From Lactiplantibacillus brownii (lineage in GTDB: Bacteria; Bacillota; Bacilli; Lactobacillales; Lactobacillaceae), in NCBI RefSeq assembly GCF_031085375.1, contig NZ_JAVCWF010000001.1:310001-374000 (forward strand): DNA of 64,000 bases, given 5' to 3'. This document shows, piece after piece, positions 7,680-16,226 of this stretch. Made by a program: the position numbers and the translations under genes. The first letter of the stretch is position 1. Every line of letters begins with the position of its first letter. The notes under the pieces were generated by a model. That model did not search any database and had not been told where the DNA came from. It saw only the letters and a list, made by a program, of their open reading frames with translations.

Positions 7680-7849
7680 TTAAATAGCGATTTAACAAAA
7701 GAATATTGATGATTCCAGCATCAACGAAAGATCAATTAGTATTAGAATTACTGGTTAGTCCAGACCAACCGGAACGGCAAGCTAGTTGGATACTTATAGA
7801 TATGGTGGCTACGATGCACTAGCGTTGTAACTTTGAACACAACGATGAC

Positions 7850-8767
7850 TTAGTTGGGACGGGTCAATAGTCGGTGTATGAGTTGAATATGATGCATCAG
7901 GGCCAATTTTTTAATGATTCCGAGACCTGGAAATTTGGTGCCAGTTTGGTAGGCCAGTAATTCGGCTAGCGCTGGAGTGGCGTTTAATCCGGTTAGATGT
8001 GCCGGTGCCCAGTCGACTAACTTTTGTAAGGCCTCAAAGAATTTTTGCTTTTGCCCACGCATCTGATCGTTGCTATCGGAGACAAAATGATGAAGACGTA
8101 GTTGTCCCGAGGCGGTGACATAAATCAGATGTAACGCAATGGCACGTGATGGCATACCCTTGTCGAAATAAACACTGCCGACCACGGAGTAGTCCCCATA
8201 GCCTTGCGTCCCAAATGGTGGCGTCACCCAATTAGCGGCGGTGAAAAATTCGTCCGTTAGTTCAGCGTAGTCAGCGACATGGGCGCGAAAAGTGAGTGGA
8301 TCGGTCAATAAAATGGCGCGATCACCCACGAGTTGTTGTAAGCGGGCTTCATCGGGGATCAACACGCCACTCACACGCTTTAACATGGTGGTGTGTTGAT
8401 AAGCTTTCAGCAACGGATAGTTGGTTGCCACTAAAAGACTGGTTTGTCCGTGCGTGGTGGTCAAAAAATCCGAACTAAAATCAGCCGCCAAAATGGCACT
8501 GGGGTGATAGAATGGTAGCTCATTTAAAGCGGGCAACGGGTACAACTTCGTGTGATTCAAGCCGTAGACACTGACTTGCGGGTTTGCGACGACACTAAAT
8601 GGCTGTTGCTGATCAATCAAGCATTGAACGGTTTGTTGTAGTTCCTTTGAATCACGAACGGGTTCAATGATCGGGATGATTTTGGGCCCTAATTGCTGTT
8701 GCTCGGCCAATGTTTTCAGCGCCAATAGATCATACATACGTCCACGAAAATAAGGATAGTAAGTCAT
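7850..8767 (-). CDS. sce7725-like (beta-protein family) protein
   Basis: A 305-residue soluble protein with the opening YYPYFRGRMYDLLALKTLAE and IIPIIEPVRDS that I associate with the sce7725/'beta protein' family, followed by a TIM-barrel-like series of beta-alpha segments. Its biochemical role is not established. The start codon overlaps the stop of the upstream PD-(D/E)XK gene by four bases (ATGA), so the two are translationally coupled, and both follow a helicase gene. A phage-defence or DNA-repair role is possible from this context, but is inference. Confidence 0.6.
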   Translation of the reverse strand: MTYYPYFRGRMYDLLALKTLAEQQQLGPKIIPIIEPVRDSKELQQTVQCLIDQQQPFSVVANPQVSVYGLNHTKLYPLPALNELPFYHPSAILAADFSSDFLTTTHGQTSLLVATNYPLLKAYQHTTMLKRVSGVLIPDEARLQQLVGDRAILLTDPLTFRAHVADYAELTDEFFTAANWVTPPFGTQGYGDYSVVGSVYFDKGMPSRAIALHLIYVTASGQLRLHHFVSDSNDQMRGQKQKFFEALQKLVDWAPAHLTGLNATPALAELLAYQTGTKFPGLGIIKKLALMHHIQLIHRLLTRPN

Positions 8768-9480
8768 AGGTCATTCTCCAAATGTGGCAACGTCAAAGCT
8801 TGGTATTTTTGTTGTAAAGCTTGATATTCTGCATTACGAGCGTCCAATTCAGTTTGCAACGCCGTGATAGCGTCATTTTGGCAGTCATCAATGAAGCGGT
8901 CATAAAGATTTTGCTCTGGATCATAGATGTCATACCCAGACTGTGCACGTTTGCGCAATTCCTTGTACAGCTGGTCGTCGGAGTAAAGTTGCAATCCCTT
9001 TTTGACGCGCTTAGCTTTATCGACTTCTCGGAATAGTGATGCGATAAAGTGACTGATTAGAGGTTGTTCATCGACTTGTAGCGTTTGATGTTGCGCTTTT
9101 TTAGCAACCGTCAAAAAGCCTGGTGCTGATAACGGTCGTGGTGCAAGTGCCATGGCGCGTTCATCAAAGGCACGATAGATCAAGACGCCAATATGAGCCG
9201 GAATCTCGTCAGCGACGACTTCGTAAAGCTTTTGCGGCAGAACGAAATAATTATAATTACCAATGAAGGAAAGTTTTGCTTTAGAGTGAAAATCAGCCTT
9301 GGTTACTTTGAGTTCGTAACAACGCCAGTCCCGTTGACCGTCGGGGAGTTGCTGATAACTCAGTGTGTCGACGATGCCTTGATCTGCCGGCATGGACACC
9401 TCTTCAACAACGTAAGCGCCTTGCTCGAGACAGTATTGATAGAGCGTACTTTCAAGTTGTCGGGTTAATTTAGTCTTCAT
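8764..9480 (-). CDS. PD-(D/E)XK nuclease-fold protein (MmcB-like)
   Basis: About 238 residues. The N-terminal half has a restriction-endonuclease-like core: a helix (LESTLYQYCLEQGAYVVEEV), an acidic residue in GIVDTLSY, and YELKVTKADF giving the E-x-K motif, followed by NYNYFVLPQKLYEVV. This resembles MmcB-type and related repair nucleases. The C-terminus (about 190-238) is a predicted coiled coil. The ATG at 9480 is chosen: it overlaps the helicase stop by 11 bp, and the longer upstream extension would be read inside the helicase gene. It is the middle gene of the three-gene operon. Confidence 0.65.
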   Translation of the reverse strand: MKTKLTRQLESTLYQYCLEQGAYVVEEVSMPADQGIVDTLSYQQLPDGQRDWRCYELKVTKADFHSKAKLSFIGNYNYFVLPQKLYEVVADEIPAHIGVLIYRAFDERAMALAPRPLSAPGFLTVAKKAQHQTLQVDEQPLISHFIASLFREVDKAKRVKKGLQLYSDDQLYKELRKRAQSGYDIYDPEQNLYDRFIDDCQNDAITALQTELDARNAEYQALQQKYQALTLPHLENDL

Positions 9481-11848
9481 GATGACTGGCCTCCGTTTGT
9501 TGCCAAAAATTGGCGATGGTTGCTTGTAATTGTGGTACTGAGTAGATCGACTGGAAGTAACGCCAATGTGGTGGAAATAGGTCTGTGTAACGCCGACTGG
9601 CAAAACGTTGGTCCAGCAGTAAAATAATCCCGGTATCATGGCTACTGCGAATTAAGCGGCCGGCCGCTTGCAAGACGTTGTTCATGCCGGGAAGTTGGTA
9701 GGCATAGGCAAAGCCCTGACCATTATCATGATTGTAATAATCACGGATCAAATTAGTTTCTGGATTGATCCCAGGTAAGCCAACGCTGACAATTGCGACG
9801 CCAATTAACCGATCCCCGCGTAAGTCGATACCCTCCGAAAAAATACCACCCAAGACGCAGAAACCCACGAGTGTTTTGGCTGGTTTGGCTTGAAATTGGG
9901 CCAAGAACGCCTGACGTTCACTGCCAGTCATCCCATTAGCTTGCGTCGTCGTTTGAATCTCTGGATTTGCGAGTTCGAAGGCCGCTTTAATTTGTGTCAA
10001 ATAACCATATGATGGAAAGAAAATTAAATAATTACCTGTTTTGGCGGTGACTAACGCCTTGAGACTGGCCACGATAGCGGGTTCGCTGTGTGGGCGTTCA
10101 TGATACGTTGTTTGAACGTATTGGGTGACCAAAATTGCCTGATGCTTAGGTGGGAAGGGTGAGGGCAACTGGTAAGCTAAACTATTTGCTTCACCACCGA
10201 GGACGCGCTGATAATAGCTCATTGGTGAGAGGGTCGCTGAAAATAAAACGGCCCCGGCGCCTAACTTCAAGGATCGATCCAAGAAGTCACTGGGATCTAA
10301 GCAAAGTTCTTTGACCGTCACATGATGGCCCTCCAGAACGGTCCGAGTTTGGTAGCTGCCATCATATAGGTCACTAATTTTGACGAAAGTTAAACAGTCA
10401 AAAAAGTAGTCACGTACCGCGTCTAATAAGGCAGATGGTTGTTGTTTTTGTAGCCACTCGCTGATGAAATCGTTGAAGTTCCGCAACGTCCGGCTGAGCT
10501 TCTCGGGTGGTTCTATTGAAAGTTGTTCAGTGACATCGTCGTCGATTAACGTTTGACTGATTCGGCCAAAACTTCGTCGGACCTTTTTAAGCTCGCGTTG
10601 AAGATCGTCACTAGGTTGTGACTGATCTGGCTGGGCTAATTTGAGCAAGTGTGCGATTGGGGCATCACTAATGTTGGCGGAATACATATCGCGTGCACGA
10701 CTGACTAAGTTATGGACTTCATCGACTAAGAAAAAGTTATCACGGTCTTCTTCGCTGAAAAAACGCTGCAAGTAGACCAGTGGATCAAACAGATAATTAT
10801 AATCACAAATAATGACGTCACAAAAAAGTGAGATGTCTAGCGAGAATTCAAAAGGATCAAGGGTGTGGGCGCGCGCATATTTTTCAATCACTGGCCGCGT
10901 TAGCTGGGTTTCGTGTGTCAAAATATCTTTTAAACCGGGTTTTAGCCGATCATAATAGCCAATCATAAAGGGATTCTCTTCTGGCGGCACATCCTGTTCT
11001 TCAGGAAAACGAATTTGATCCTTGGCTGTTAGGGTGATGCTCTTGAGCTGCAAGCCATCTTGACTCATTAAGGTGATGGCTTCTTCGGCAACGTGACGAG
11101 TGCTTTGTTTGGCGGTTAAATAGAAGATGCGTTCAATTTCATCTTCCCCCATCGCTTTAATTGCTGGAAATAAGGTCGAAATCGTCTTACCCGTCCCAGT
11201 GGGTGCTTCGACAAAGAGCCGTTTTTGAAAACGGATGGTTTTGTAAACGGCCGCCGCTAATTCATGTTGCCCCGTCCGATAACTTGGAAAAGGAAAAGGT
11301 AGCTCAGCAATTGACGCATTACGTTGTTGGCGTAAGTCAGCCCGTAGCGTGAGCCAATACTCGTATTCGGTGATTAAGTCTTTAAAAAACTGATCTGCTG
11401 CCGCACGAGTTAAAACGCGTTGCGTCTTGGTGGTCTTTGCGGCTAAAACTTGAAAGTAAGTGAGTTGGAGGGTGACTTGGTCGAGGTCCGGATGGGTCTG
11501 TAAGATCAAGTAGCCATAAACTTGCACTTGGCCCCAGTAAAGGGCACGTGTGTTGTCAGTCAGGTCATCAAAGGCTTGATCAGAAGTTTTGATCTCTTCG
11601 ATGAGGATACCATCATCGGTTGTTTGGACGCCATCGGCCCGACCAGAAATCAGATAATCCGCGCCATTCATGGTGACGGTCGTTTTTAAGTAAACTTCAC
11701 TCTGATAAGCTTCAGAGCGGCTACTTTGGAGTTGGCGGTGGATCTTTGCACCAGCTAAAGCCGTATTTTGACTGTTTTTTACTTCGTTGAGGTCACCTTT
11801 ACGCAAGACGAACTCGACTAGTTGACGAATCCCGATTTTAGTTGGCAT
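9470..11848 (-). CDS. XPD/DinG-like superfamily 2 helicase with N-terminal nuclease-fold domain
   Basis: A 792-residue DNA helicase. Residues about 1-180 form a RecB/Cas4-type PD-(D/E)XK domain, with GRADG at 69 and EEIKTSD at 84. The helicase core follows: Walker A APTGTGKT (215-222), DEVHN box (376), and the C-terminal motif VI AAGRLIRSSHDTG. In related Firmicutes proteins four cysteines between Walker A and the DEAH box hold an iron-sulphur cluster; here the segment reads AKDQIRFPEEQDVPPEENPF and HTLDPFEFSLD with no cysteine at those places. The ATG has AAAGGA upstream. It heads an operon with two overlapping genes. Nuclease-helicase action in repair or defence is inferred. Confidence 0.82.
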   Translation of the reverse strand: MPTKIGIRQLVEFVLRKGDLNEVKNSQNTALAGAKIHRQLQSSRSEAYQSEVYLKTTVTMNGADYLISGRADGVQTTDDGILIEEIKTSDQAFDDLTDNTRALYWGQVQVYGYLILQTHPDLDQVTLQLTYFQVLAAKTTKTQRVLTRAAADQFFKDLITEYEYWLTLRADLRQQRNASIAELPFPFPSYRTGQHELAAAVYKTIRFQKRLFVEAPTGTGKTISTLFPAIKAMGEDEIERIFYLTAKQSTRHVAEEAITLMSQDGLQLKSITLTAKDQIRFPEEQDVPPEENPFMIGYYDRLKPGLKDILTHETQLTRPVIEKYARAHTLDPFEFSLDISLFCDVIICDYNYLFDPLVYLQRFFSEEDRDNFFLVDEVHNLVSRARDMYSANISDAPIAHLLKLAQPDQSQPSDDLQRELKKVRRSFGRISQTLIDDDVTEQLSIEPPEKLSRTLRNFNDFISEWLQKQQPSALLDAVRDYFFDCLTFVKISDLYDGSYQTRTVLEGHHVTVKELCLDPSDFLDRSLKLGAGAVLFSATLSPMSYYQRVLGGEANSLAYQLPSPFPPKHQAILVTQYVQTTYHERPHSEPAIVASLKALVTAKTGNYLIFFPSYGYLTQIKAAFELANPEIQTTTQANGMTGSERQAFLAQFQAKPAKTLVGFCVLGGIFSEGIDLRGDRLIGVAIVSVGLPGINPETNLIRDYYNHDNGQGFAYAYQLPGMNNVLQAAGRLIRSSHDTGIILLLDQRFASRRYTDLFPPHWRYFQSIYSVPQLQATIANFWQQTEASHHED

Positions 11849-11982
11849 GCCGAATTCCTTTCTGAGGTTAGTTATGATTTATTATAAAACAGACGTTCGG
11901 TTTTGTCTGCTGAAAACAGGAATTATTCGGCAAAATTGGCGGTATGCTTGTTTTTGAGATAGTTTAGATGAAATTAGGCCAG

Positions 11983-12018
11983 TAAAAAGGTCATCCGTTT
12001 TTCAACTGGATGACCTCA
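11983..12018 (-). terminator. Terminator of the small membrane protein gene
   Basis: AGGTCATCC pairs with GGATGACCT; read on the minus strand a T-run follows the stem. It lies just past the stop at 12027. Confidence 0.75.
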
Positions 12019-12026
12019 AGTAATTT

Positions 12027-12386
12027 TTAGAACCATTGACTATGCCGCCGTTTCATCGTGCGCCGCAAGCTGAAGCCGTAACTGATAATGGCCGCGACGA
12101 TCAAGACTGCCAGGATACTAGCCAACCAAGACTGTTGAGCACTGAAATAAGTGGCATAACCGGCACCCAAACTAATGATGCCAATCATTGGGACGAGAAT
12201 CTTAAATGGGACGGGATGCAAGTAAACGAGCCCTGCCAACATCAAGACGAGTGCGGTAACCGTTGCTTCAATGCCTAAGCGTGAACCGAAACTAATGATG
12301 AGGGCCACAATTAGTAGACCTAACCCTAAGACCAACAACAACGTGGCAAACAAATTGCTGAGTGTCCAGACAAATGTTTTTTTCAT
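12027..12386 (-). CDS. Small polytopic membrane protein of unknown function
   Basis: About 119 residues with four hydrophobic helices (near 5-32, 40-58, 60-80 and 85-105) and a basic C-terminus (RRTMKRRHSQWF), giving an even-pass inner-membrane topology with a cytoplasmic positive tail. The ATG at 12386 is chosen because GAGG lies 8 bases upstream, while the GTG at 12395 abuts it. It is a single gene with its own terminator. No family is recognised. Confidence 0.6.
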   Translation of the reverse strand: MKKTFVWTLSNLFATLLLVLGLGLLIVALIISFGSRLGIEATVTALVLMLAGLVYLHPVPFKILVPMIGIISLGAGYATYFSAQQSWLASILAVLIVAAIISYGFSLRRTMKRRHSQWF

Positions 12387-12524
12387 AATGAGCACCTCGC
12401 TTTCACTACCTTAATTATAGTCTAAACAGGGCTAACCACATGCACAATATGCATACCAGTTAAGCAAAATGGAACTTAAATTAAGTTAATTTTCAGACAA
12501 TTTGCGGTCTTTTTCAACGAGTCC

Positions 12525-12553
12525 TTGAAAGCGTATTCAATATTAGTTACACT
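12525..12553 (+). promoter_or_regulatory. ackA promoter with overlapping cre (CcpA) site
   Basis: TTGAAA (12525-12530) and TACACT (12548-12553) are 17 bp apart. TTGAAAGCGTATTCAA (12525-12540) fits every fixed position of the Gram-positive cre consensus WTGNAANCGNWNNCAW. The cre therefore covers the -35 box. Confidence 0.65.
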
Positions 12554-12595
12554 TACAGTATGCACACTTGATGATGGATGGAGGAAATGGACATA

Positions 12596-13810
12596 ATGGC
12601 AAAAGTATTAGCAATTAACGCGGGTAGTTCAACTTTAAAATGGAAGCTATTTAGCTTACCAGAAGAAACGGTGATCGCCTCAGGAATGGTTGACCGGTTG
12701 GGCTTACCAAACGCTGTGTTTGTTTTGAAAAAGGCGGATGGCGACAAATATTCGGAAACACACGATGAAATCAATGCTCAGGAAGCGGCGGCAATGGTGC
12801 TGACACGCTTGAAGAGTGACGGTATCGTGGACCATTTGACAGAAATTACTGGGATTGGTCATCGTATCGTGGCTGGGGGCGAAGATTTCCAAGATTCAGT
12901 GGTCATCACCCCAACGACTTTGAAACAAATTAAAGATTTATCAGAGTATGCGCCGTTACATAATCCAACGCAAGCTTATTATATTGAAGTGTTCCAGCAA
13001 TTATTACCTAAAGCTGTTCAGGTAGCTGTTTTCGACACGTCATTATATGCGACGATGCCAGAAGTCAATTATCTCTACAGTATTCCATATGATTATTACA
13101 AACAGTTTGGTGCTCGGAAATATGGGGCACACGGGACCAGCCATCGTTACGTGGCACAGCGTACGGCCGAATTGTTAAACAAACCTTTGGATGAGTTGAA
13201 GTTAATCACGTTACACCTTGGTTCCGGCGCTTCTATCACGGCCTTTGACCATGGGAAGGCGATTGATACTTCGATGGGATTCACCCCATTAGCTGGGATT
13301 ACGATGAGTACGCGTTCCGGTGATATCGATGCGTCGATGATTCCGTTTTTGATGCGACATCTTGGTATTTCAGACGTGCAAGACTTCATCGACATCCTAA
13401 ATAATAAGTCGGGTCTGCTAGGAATTTCTGGTGTTTCACCTGATATGCGGGACTTAGATAACGCGGCTAATAACGATCATAATCATCGTGCCGAGTTAGC
13501 GTTGGAAATCTTTGCGAGTCGAGTTATCAAATATATTGGGAGTTACATTGCCGAAATGAACGGCTTGGATGCGCTTGTCTTCACGGCTGGCGTTGGTGAA
13601 AATTCAGTGGCGATGCGTTCACGAATTTTAAATCAATTAGGCTACTTCGGCATCACGATTGATGAAGAGAAGAACAAGTGTCATGGGGTTGAGCAAGTCA
13701 TTAGTAAACCAGACGAGCCAGTCACCGTCATGGTTGTGCCAACCAATGAAGAGTTAATGATTGTTCGTGATGTTGAACGACTGACTCACCGGGCACCCAT
13801 TGATAACTAA
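12596..13810 (+). CDS. ackA: Acetate kinase
   Basis: Converts acetyl phosphate and ADP to acetate and ATP, the ATP-yielding step of heterolactic and mixed-acid metabolism. Family landmarks are in order: INAGSSTLKWKLF at the N-terminus, GHRIVAGGEDF, VFDTSLYATMPE, GAHGTSHRYV with the catalytic region, LGSGASI, the signature MGFTPLAGITMSTRSGDID, FTAGVGEN and VPTNEELMIVRD. The length (404 residues) is standard. The start at 12596 is preferred: GGAGG overlaps the ATG at 12578 and is correctly spaced for MAKVLAIN. It is monocistronic with a promoter overlapping a cre site, pointing to carbon catabolite control. Several ackA copies are usual in L. plantarum. Confidence 0.96.
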   Translation: MAKVLAINAGSSTLKWKLFSLPEETVIASGMVDRLGLPNAVFVLKKADGDKYSETHDEINAQEAAAMVLTRLKSDGIVDHLTEITGIGHRIVAGGEDFQDSVVITPTTLKQIKDLSEYAPLHNPTQAYYIEVFQQLLPKAVQVAVFDTSLYATMPEVNYLYSIPYDYYKQFGARKYGAHGTSHRYVAQRTAELLNKPLDELKLITLHLGSGASITAFDHGKAIDTSMGFTPLAGITMSTRSGDIDASMIPFLMRHLGISDVQDFIDILNNKSGLLGISGVSPDMRDLDNAANNDHNHRAELALEIFASRVIKYIGSYIAEMNGLDALVFTAGVGENSVAMRSRILNQLGYFGITIDEEKNKCHGVEQVISKPDEPVTVMVVPTNEELMIVRDVERLTHRAPIDN

Positions 13811-13819
13811 TAATCAGTG

Positions 13820-13850
13820 CAAAAAAACACCTGCAAGGGTGTTTTTTTAG
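13820..13850. terminator. Bidirectional terminator between ackA and the GNAT gene
   Basis: AAAAAAACACC and GGGTGTTTTTTT form a stem around CTGCAA, with A- and T-runs that would serve both converging genes. Confidence 0.85.
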
Positions 13851-14272
13851 GCAATCATTTTGATATGTGGCGTGTGGTTGAATAAAAATGGCTCACCAAT
13901 AGCCTTAAATCCAAAATAGGCATAGAAGCTTTGAACGTGGGTCTGTGCTTCGATTTGAATGGTTTCGTTTGCAAATTTTACGGCAATTACAGCCAGAACT
14001 TGAGTGATGAGTTGGCGGCCTAAATGCTGACCGCGAAGCTGACGATCAACCACGACGCGACCAAATGAACAATGGTCGTCCTCTTGGAAAACACGTGCAT
14101 ATGCAACAATTTTGCCATCAATAGTTTTAAAAACATGAAGTGCAGTTGGATCGATGGCGTCTACTTCCTGATAAACACGATGTTGTTCAACGACGAACGT
14201 TTTGACGCGTAATTCATAAATAGCGTATAATTCAGATGTTGTAAGCTCATTAAATGTTTTGACTGACCACAT
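13847..14272 (-). CDS. GNAT N-acetyltransferase, ElaA-like
   Basis: A 141-residue acetyl-CoA-dependent acetyltransferase. It matches the ElaA branch: N-terminal ELYAIYELRVKTFVVEQ, then VAYARVFQEDD and the acetyl-CoA motif GRVVVDRQLRGQHLGRQL (V-R/Q-x-x-G-x-G/A pattern), ending with FYAYFGFKAIGEPF. AGGAGG lies upstream of the ATG. The gene diverges from a MarR regulator; a 14-bp palindrome lies in between and could control both. Substrate unknown. Confidence 0.85.
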   Translation of the reverse strand: MWSVKTFNELTTSELYAIYELRVKTFVVEQHRVYQEVDAIDPTALHVFKTIDGKIVAYARVFQEDDHCSFGRVVVDRQLRGQHLGRQLITQVLAVIAVKFANETIQIEAQTHVQSFYAYFGFKAIGEPFLFNHTPHIKMIA

Positions 14273-14315
14273 GGGATAACCTCCTAGAAACTGAAAATAA
14301 GTTTATCACCAAATG

Positions 14316-14329
14316 ATTGCATATGCAAT
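14316..14329. promoter_or_regulatory. Perfect 14-bp palindrome, candidate MarR operator
   Basis: ATTGCATATGCAAT lies between the divergent GNAT gene and the MarR gene, 16 bp before the MarR start. MarR proteins bind such symmetric AT-rich sites and usually autoregulate; binding is inferred. Confidence 0.5.
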
Positions 14330-14345
14330 GATAAGGAGAAAAATA

Positions 14346-14771
14346 ATGATACCAACACTGCGATTAATGGGAACACTCTCACGGATGATTATGAACGAGG
14401 GTAACCAACGCTTTGCCAAATATGGCCTGAATAGTAATCAATTTATTTATTTAATCCGGATCTGCGAGCAGCCTGGGCTATTTTTCAGTCAGCTCGCTGA
14501 TCAGATGAAAATGGATCGTACAACCAACTATCGCGCCGTGCAGAATCTAATCAAAAAAGGGTACGTCATCAAAACGGCGCATCCTGATAATAAGAAGGTT
14601 CGTTGCTTGTATCCAACAAAAGAAGGGACCGCGATTTATCCAGAATTGCACGCTTATGAAGTCTGGTGTGCACAATTAGTGGGTGAAAAATTAACGACTG
14701 GTCAGCAGCAGCTACTGTTTGAAAGCTTGACACTGGTTGAAAAAAACGTTCAACAACACTTAGAAAGCTAA
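14346..14771 (+). CDS. MarR-family transcriptional regulator
   Basis: A 141-residue winged helix-turn-helix dimer. The DNA-binding region covers about residues 45-100: FSQLADQMKMDRTTNYRAVQNLIKKGYV is the helix-turn-helix and HPDNKKVRCLYPTKEG the wing. The start at 14346 has AAGGAG 7 bases before it; upstream in-frame codons would lack a ribosome site. It diverges from the GNAT gene and likely binds the palindrome at 14316. The NADH dehydrogenase gene follows 176 bp downstream and could also be a target. Confidence 0.88.
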   Translation: MIPTLRLMGTLSRMIMNEGNQRFAKYGLNSNQFIYLIRICEQPGLFFSQLADQMKMDRTTNYRAVQNLIKKGYVIKTAHPDNKKVRCLYPTKEGTAIYPELHAYEVWCAQLVGEKLTTGQQQLLFESLTLVEKNVQQHLES

Positions 14772-14947
14772 TTGACAAAATAAATGCGCCAATATAGCTG
14801 ATTTTTTTAGGCTGACAGTGTACGATGGTAATAGCTGAAAGTTTAGACCATGTACAGTTCAGATTAGCGTGAGACACGTTGATTTGTCTGGACGTGACTT
14901 AATTGGATTTTTAAGCAGAGTTCGGTTTATAAAGGGGATTAACTAAT

Positions 14948-16150
14948 ATGGCAACAACAGTAGTATTGGGTGGTGGCTACGCTGGGATGCGAGCCATCAA
15001 ATTTTTACAAAAAGCACTTCCGAGTGACGATCAACTGATTTTAGTTGATAAAAGTGCCACGCATACGGAAAAAACAAATTTACATGAGGTCGCCGCGGGG
15101 ACGATTGATCCAGATAAGATAACGTATGATATTCGGACAGTTATTGGCAAGACTGTTCAGTTTGTCCAAGCCGCAGTCAAGCATGTGGACATCGCCAAAA
15201 AAATGGTCAGTTTTGAAGATCACGCGGATCTTAGTTACGACTATCTGGTCTTAGCGTTGGGCTTTCAATCTGAAACATTTGGTGTGCCAGGTGCCGATAC
15301 CAATGCCTTAGCAATGGATGATCTGGCAACTTCTAAGGCCGTTTATAAGCATATTGAAGCGACAATCAAAGGTTATCGTGAAACTAAGGATCATAATGAT
15401 CTGAAGATTGCGGTCTGTGGCGCTGGGTTTACTGGGATTGAACTCTTAGGTGAATTGACCCAGTCATTGCCAAAGTTGCAGGAAAAATATCAAACACCCG
15501 CGATCAAGTTGGTTTGTTTGGAACGGATGCCGTCAATCTTGCCAATGTTTACGCAAGATCTACGCGATTATGCCTTGAGTTTCATGTCGAAACACGATGT
15601 TGAAATGATGTTAGGCTCATTGATTGCTGAAATCAAGCCAGGTGCCGTGGTATATAAAGATAGTGACGGTCAAAGTCATGAATTCACGGCGAATACCATC
15701 ATTTGGACGGTCGGGGTCAGTGGGTCGCATGTGATTGCGGATTCTGGTTTTGAACAACGTCGTAATCGTGTCATGGTTCAACCAGACTTGTCATTAGCAG
15801 ATCATCCAGAAGTATTCATCGTGGGTGATGTTGCGGCGGTCATGGCGCCAGATGCTAAGCGGCCTTATCCAACTACGGCACAAATTGCTTTAGCTTGTGG
15901 GGAACAAGCCGCCAAGAATATCGGCGCGTTACGCCACGGCAAAGCCACTGAGCCATTCGTCTATCATTCCAGCGGGACAGTGGCGTCATTGAGTGATCGT
16001 GATGGTATTGGCGAAATCTTTAGTAGCAACAAGCCAGTGCATGGCTATCCAGCATCCGTTTTGAAGAAAGTCATTACCGACCGCTCATTGGTTGAAAGTG
16101 CACATTTGAGTACGATGTTTAGCAAGGGTCGCTTCGATTTGTATCATTAA
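14948..16150 (+). CDS. ndh: Type II NADH dehydrogenase
   Basis: A 400-residue FAD enzyme that oxidises NADH and passes electrons to quinone without proton pumping. The FAD-binding Rossmann motif VVLGGGYAGMRA opens the protein; the NADH-binding motif AVCGAGFTGIELLGEL lies near residue 156, and the second FAD motif VFIVGDVAAV near 293. The TEKTNLHEVAAGTI and YDYLVLALGFQSE segments are typical. AAAGGGGA precedes the ATG. L. plantarum can build a short respiratory chain when given haem and menaquinone, which suits this enzyme. Single gene with a downstream terminator shared with the CPBP gene. Confidence 0.93.
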   Translation: MATTVVLGGGYAGMRAIKFLQKALPSDDQLILVDKSATHTEKTNLHEVAAGTIDPDKITYDIRTVIGKTVQFVQAAVKHVDIAKKMVSFEDHADLSYDYLVLALGFQSETFGVPGADTNALAMDDLATSKAVYKHIEATIKGYRETKDHNDLKIAVCGAGFTGIELLGELTQSLPKLQEKYQTPAIKLVCLERMPSILPMFTQDLRDYALSFMSKHDVEMMLGSLIAEIKPGAVVYKDSDGQSHEFTANTIIWTVGVSGSHVIADSGFEQRRNRVMVQPDLSLADHPEVFIVGDVAAVMAPDAKRPYPTTAQIALACGEQAAKNIGALRHGKATEPFVYHSSGTVASLSDRDGIGEIFSSNKPVHGYPASVLKKVITDRSLVESAHLSTMFSKGRFDLYH

Positions 16151-16171
16151 AAAGTGACATGAGTTAATCTA

Positions 16172-16224
16172 AAAATAGCGTCTAACAGTCTCAAATTAGA
16201 GGACAGTTGGACGCTATTTTTTTA
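16172..16224. terminator. Terminator between ndh and the CPBP gene
   Basis: AAAATAGCGTC pairs with GACGCTATTTT, followed by a T-run on both strands; it serves two converging genes. Confidence 0.75.
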
Positions 16225-16226
16225 GA

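Noticed and set aside
7710..7823. Short frame beginning MIPASTKDQL next to the structured element
   Set aside because: Fewer than 40 codons, no ribosome site and no family likeness; possibly a remnant, but not supportable as a gene.
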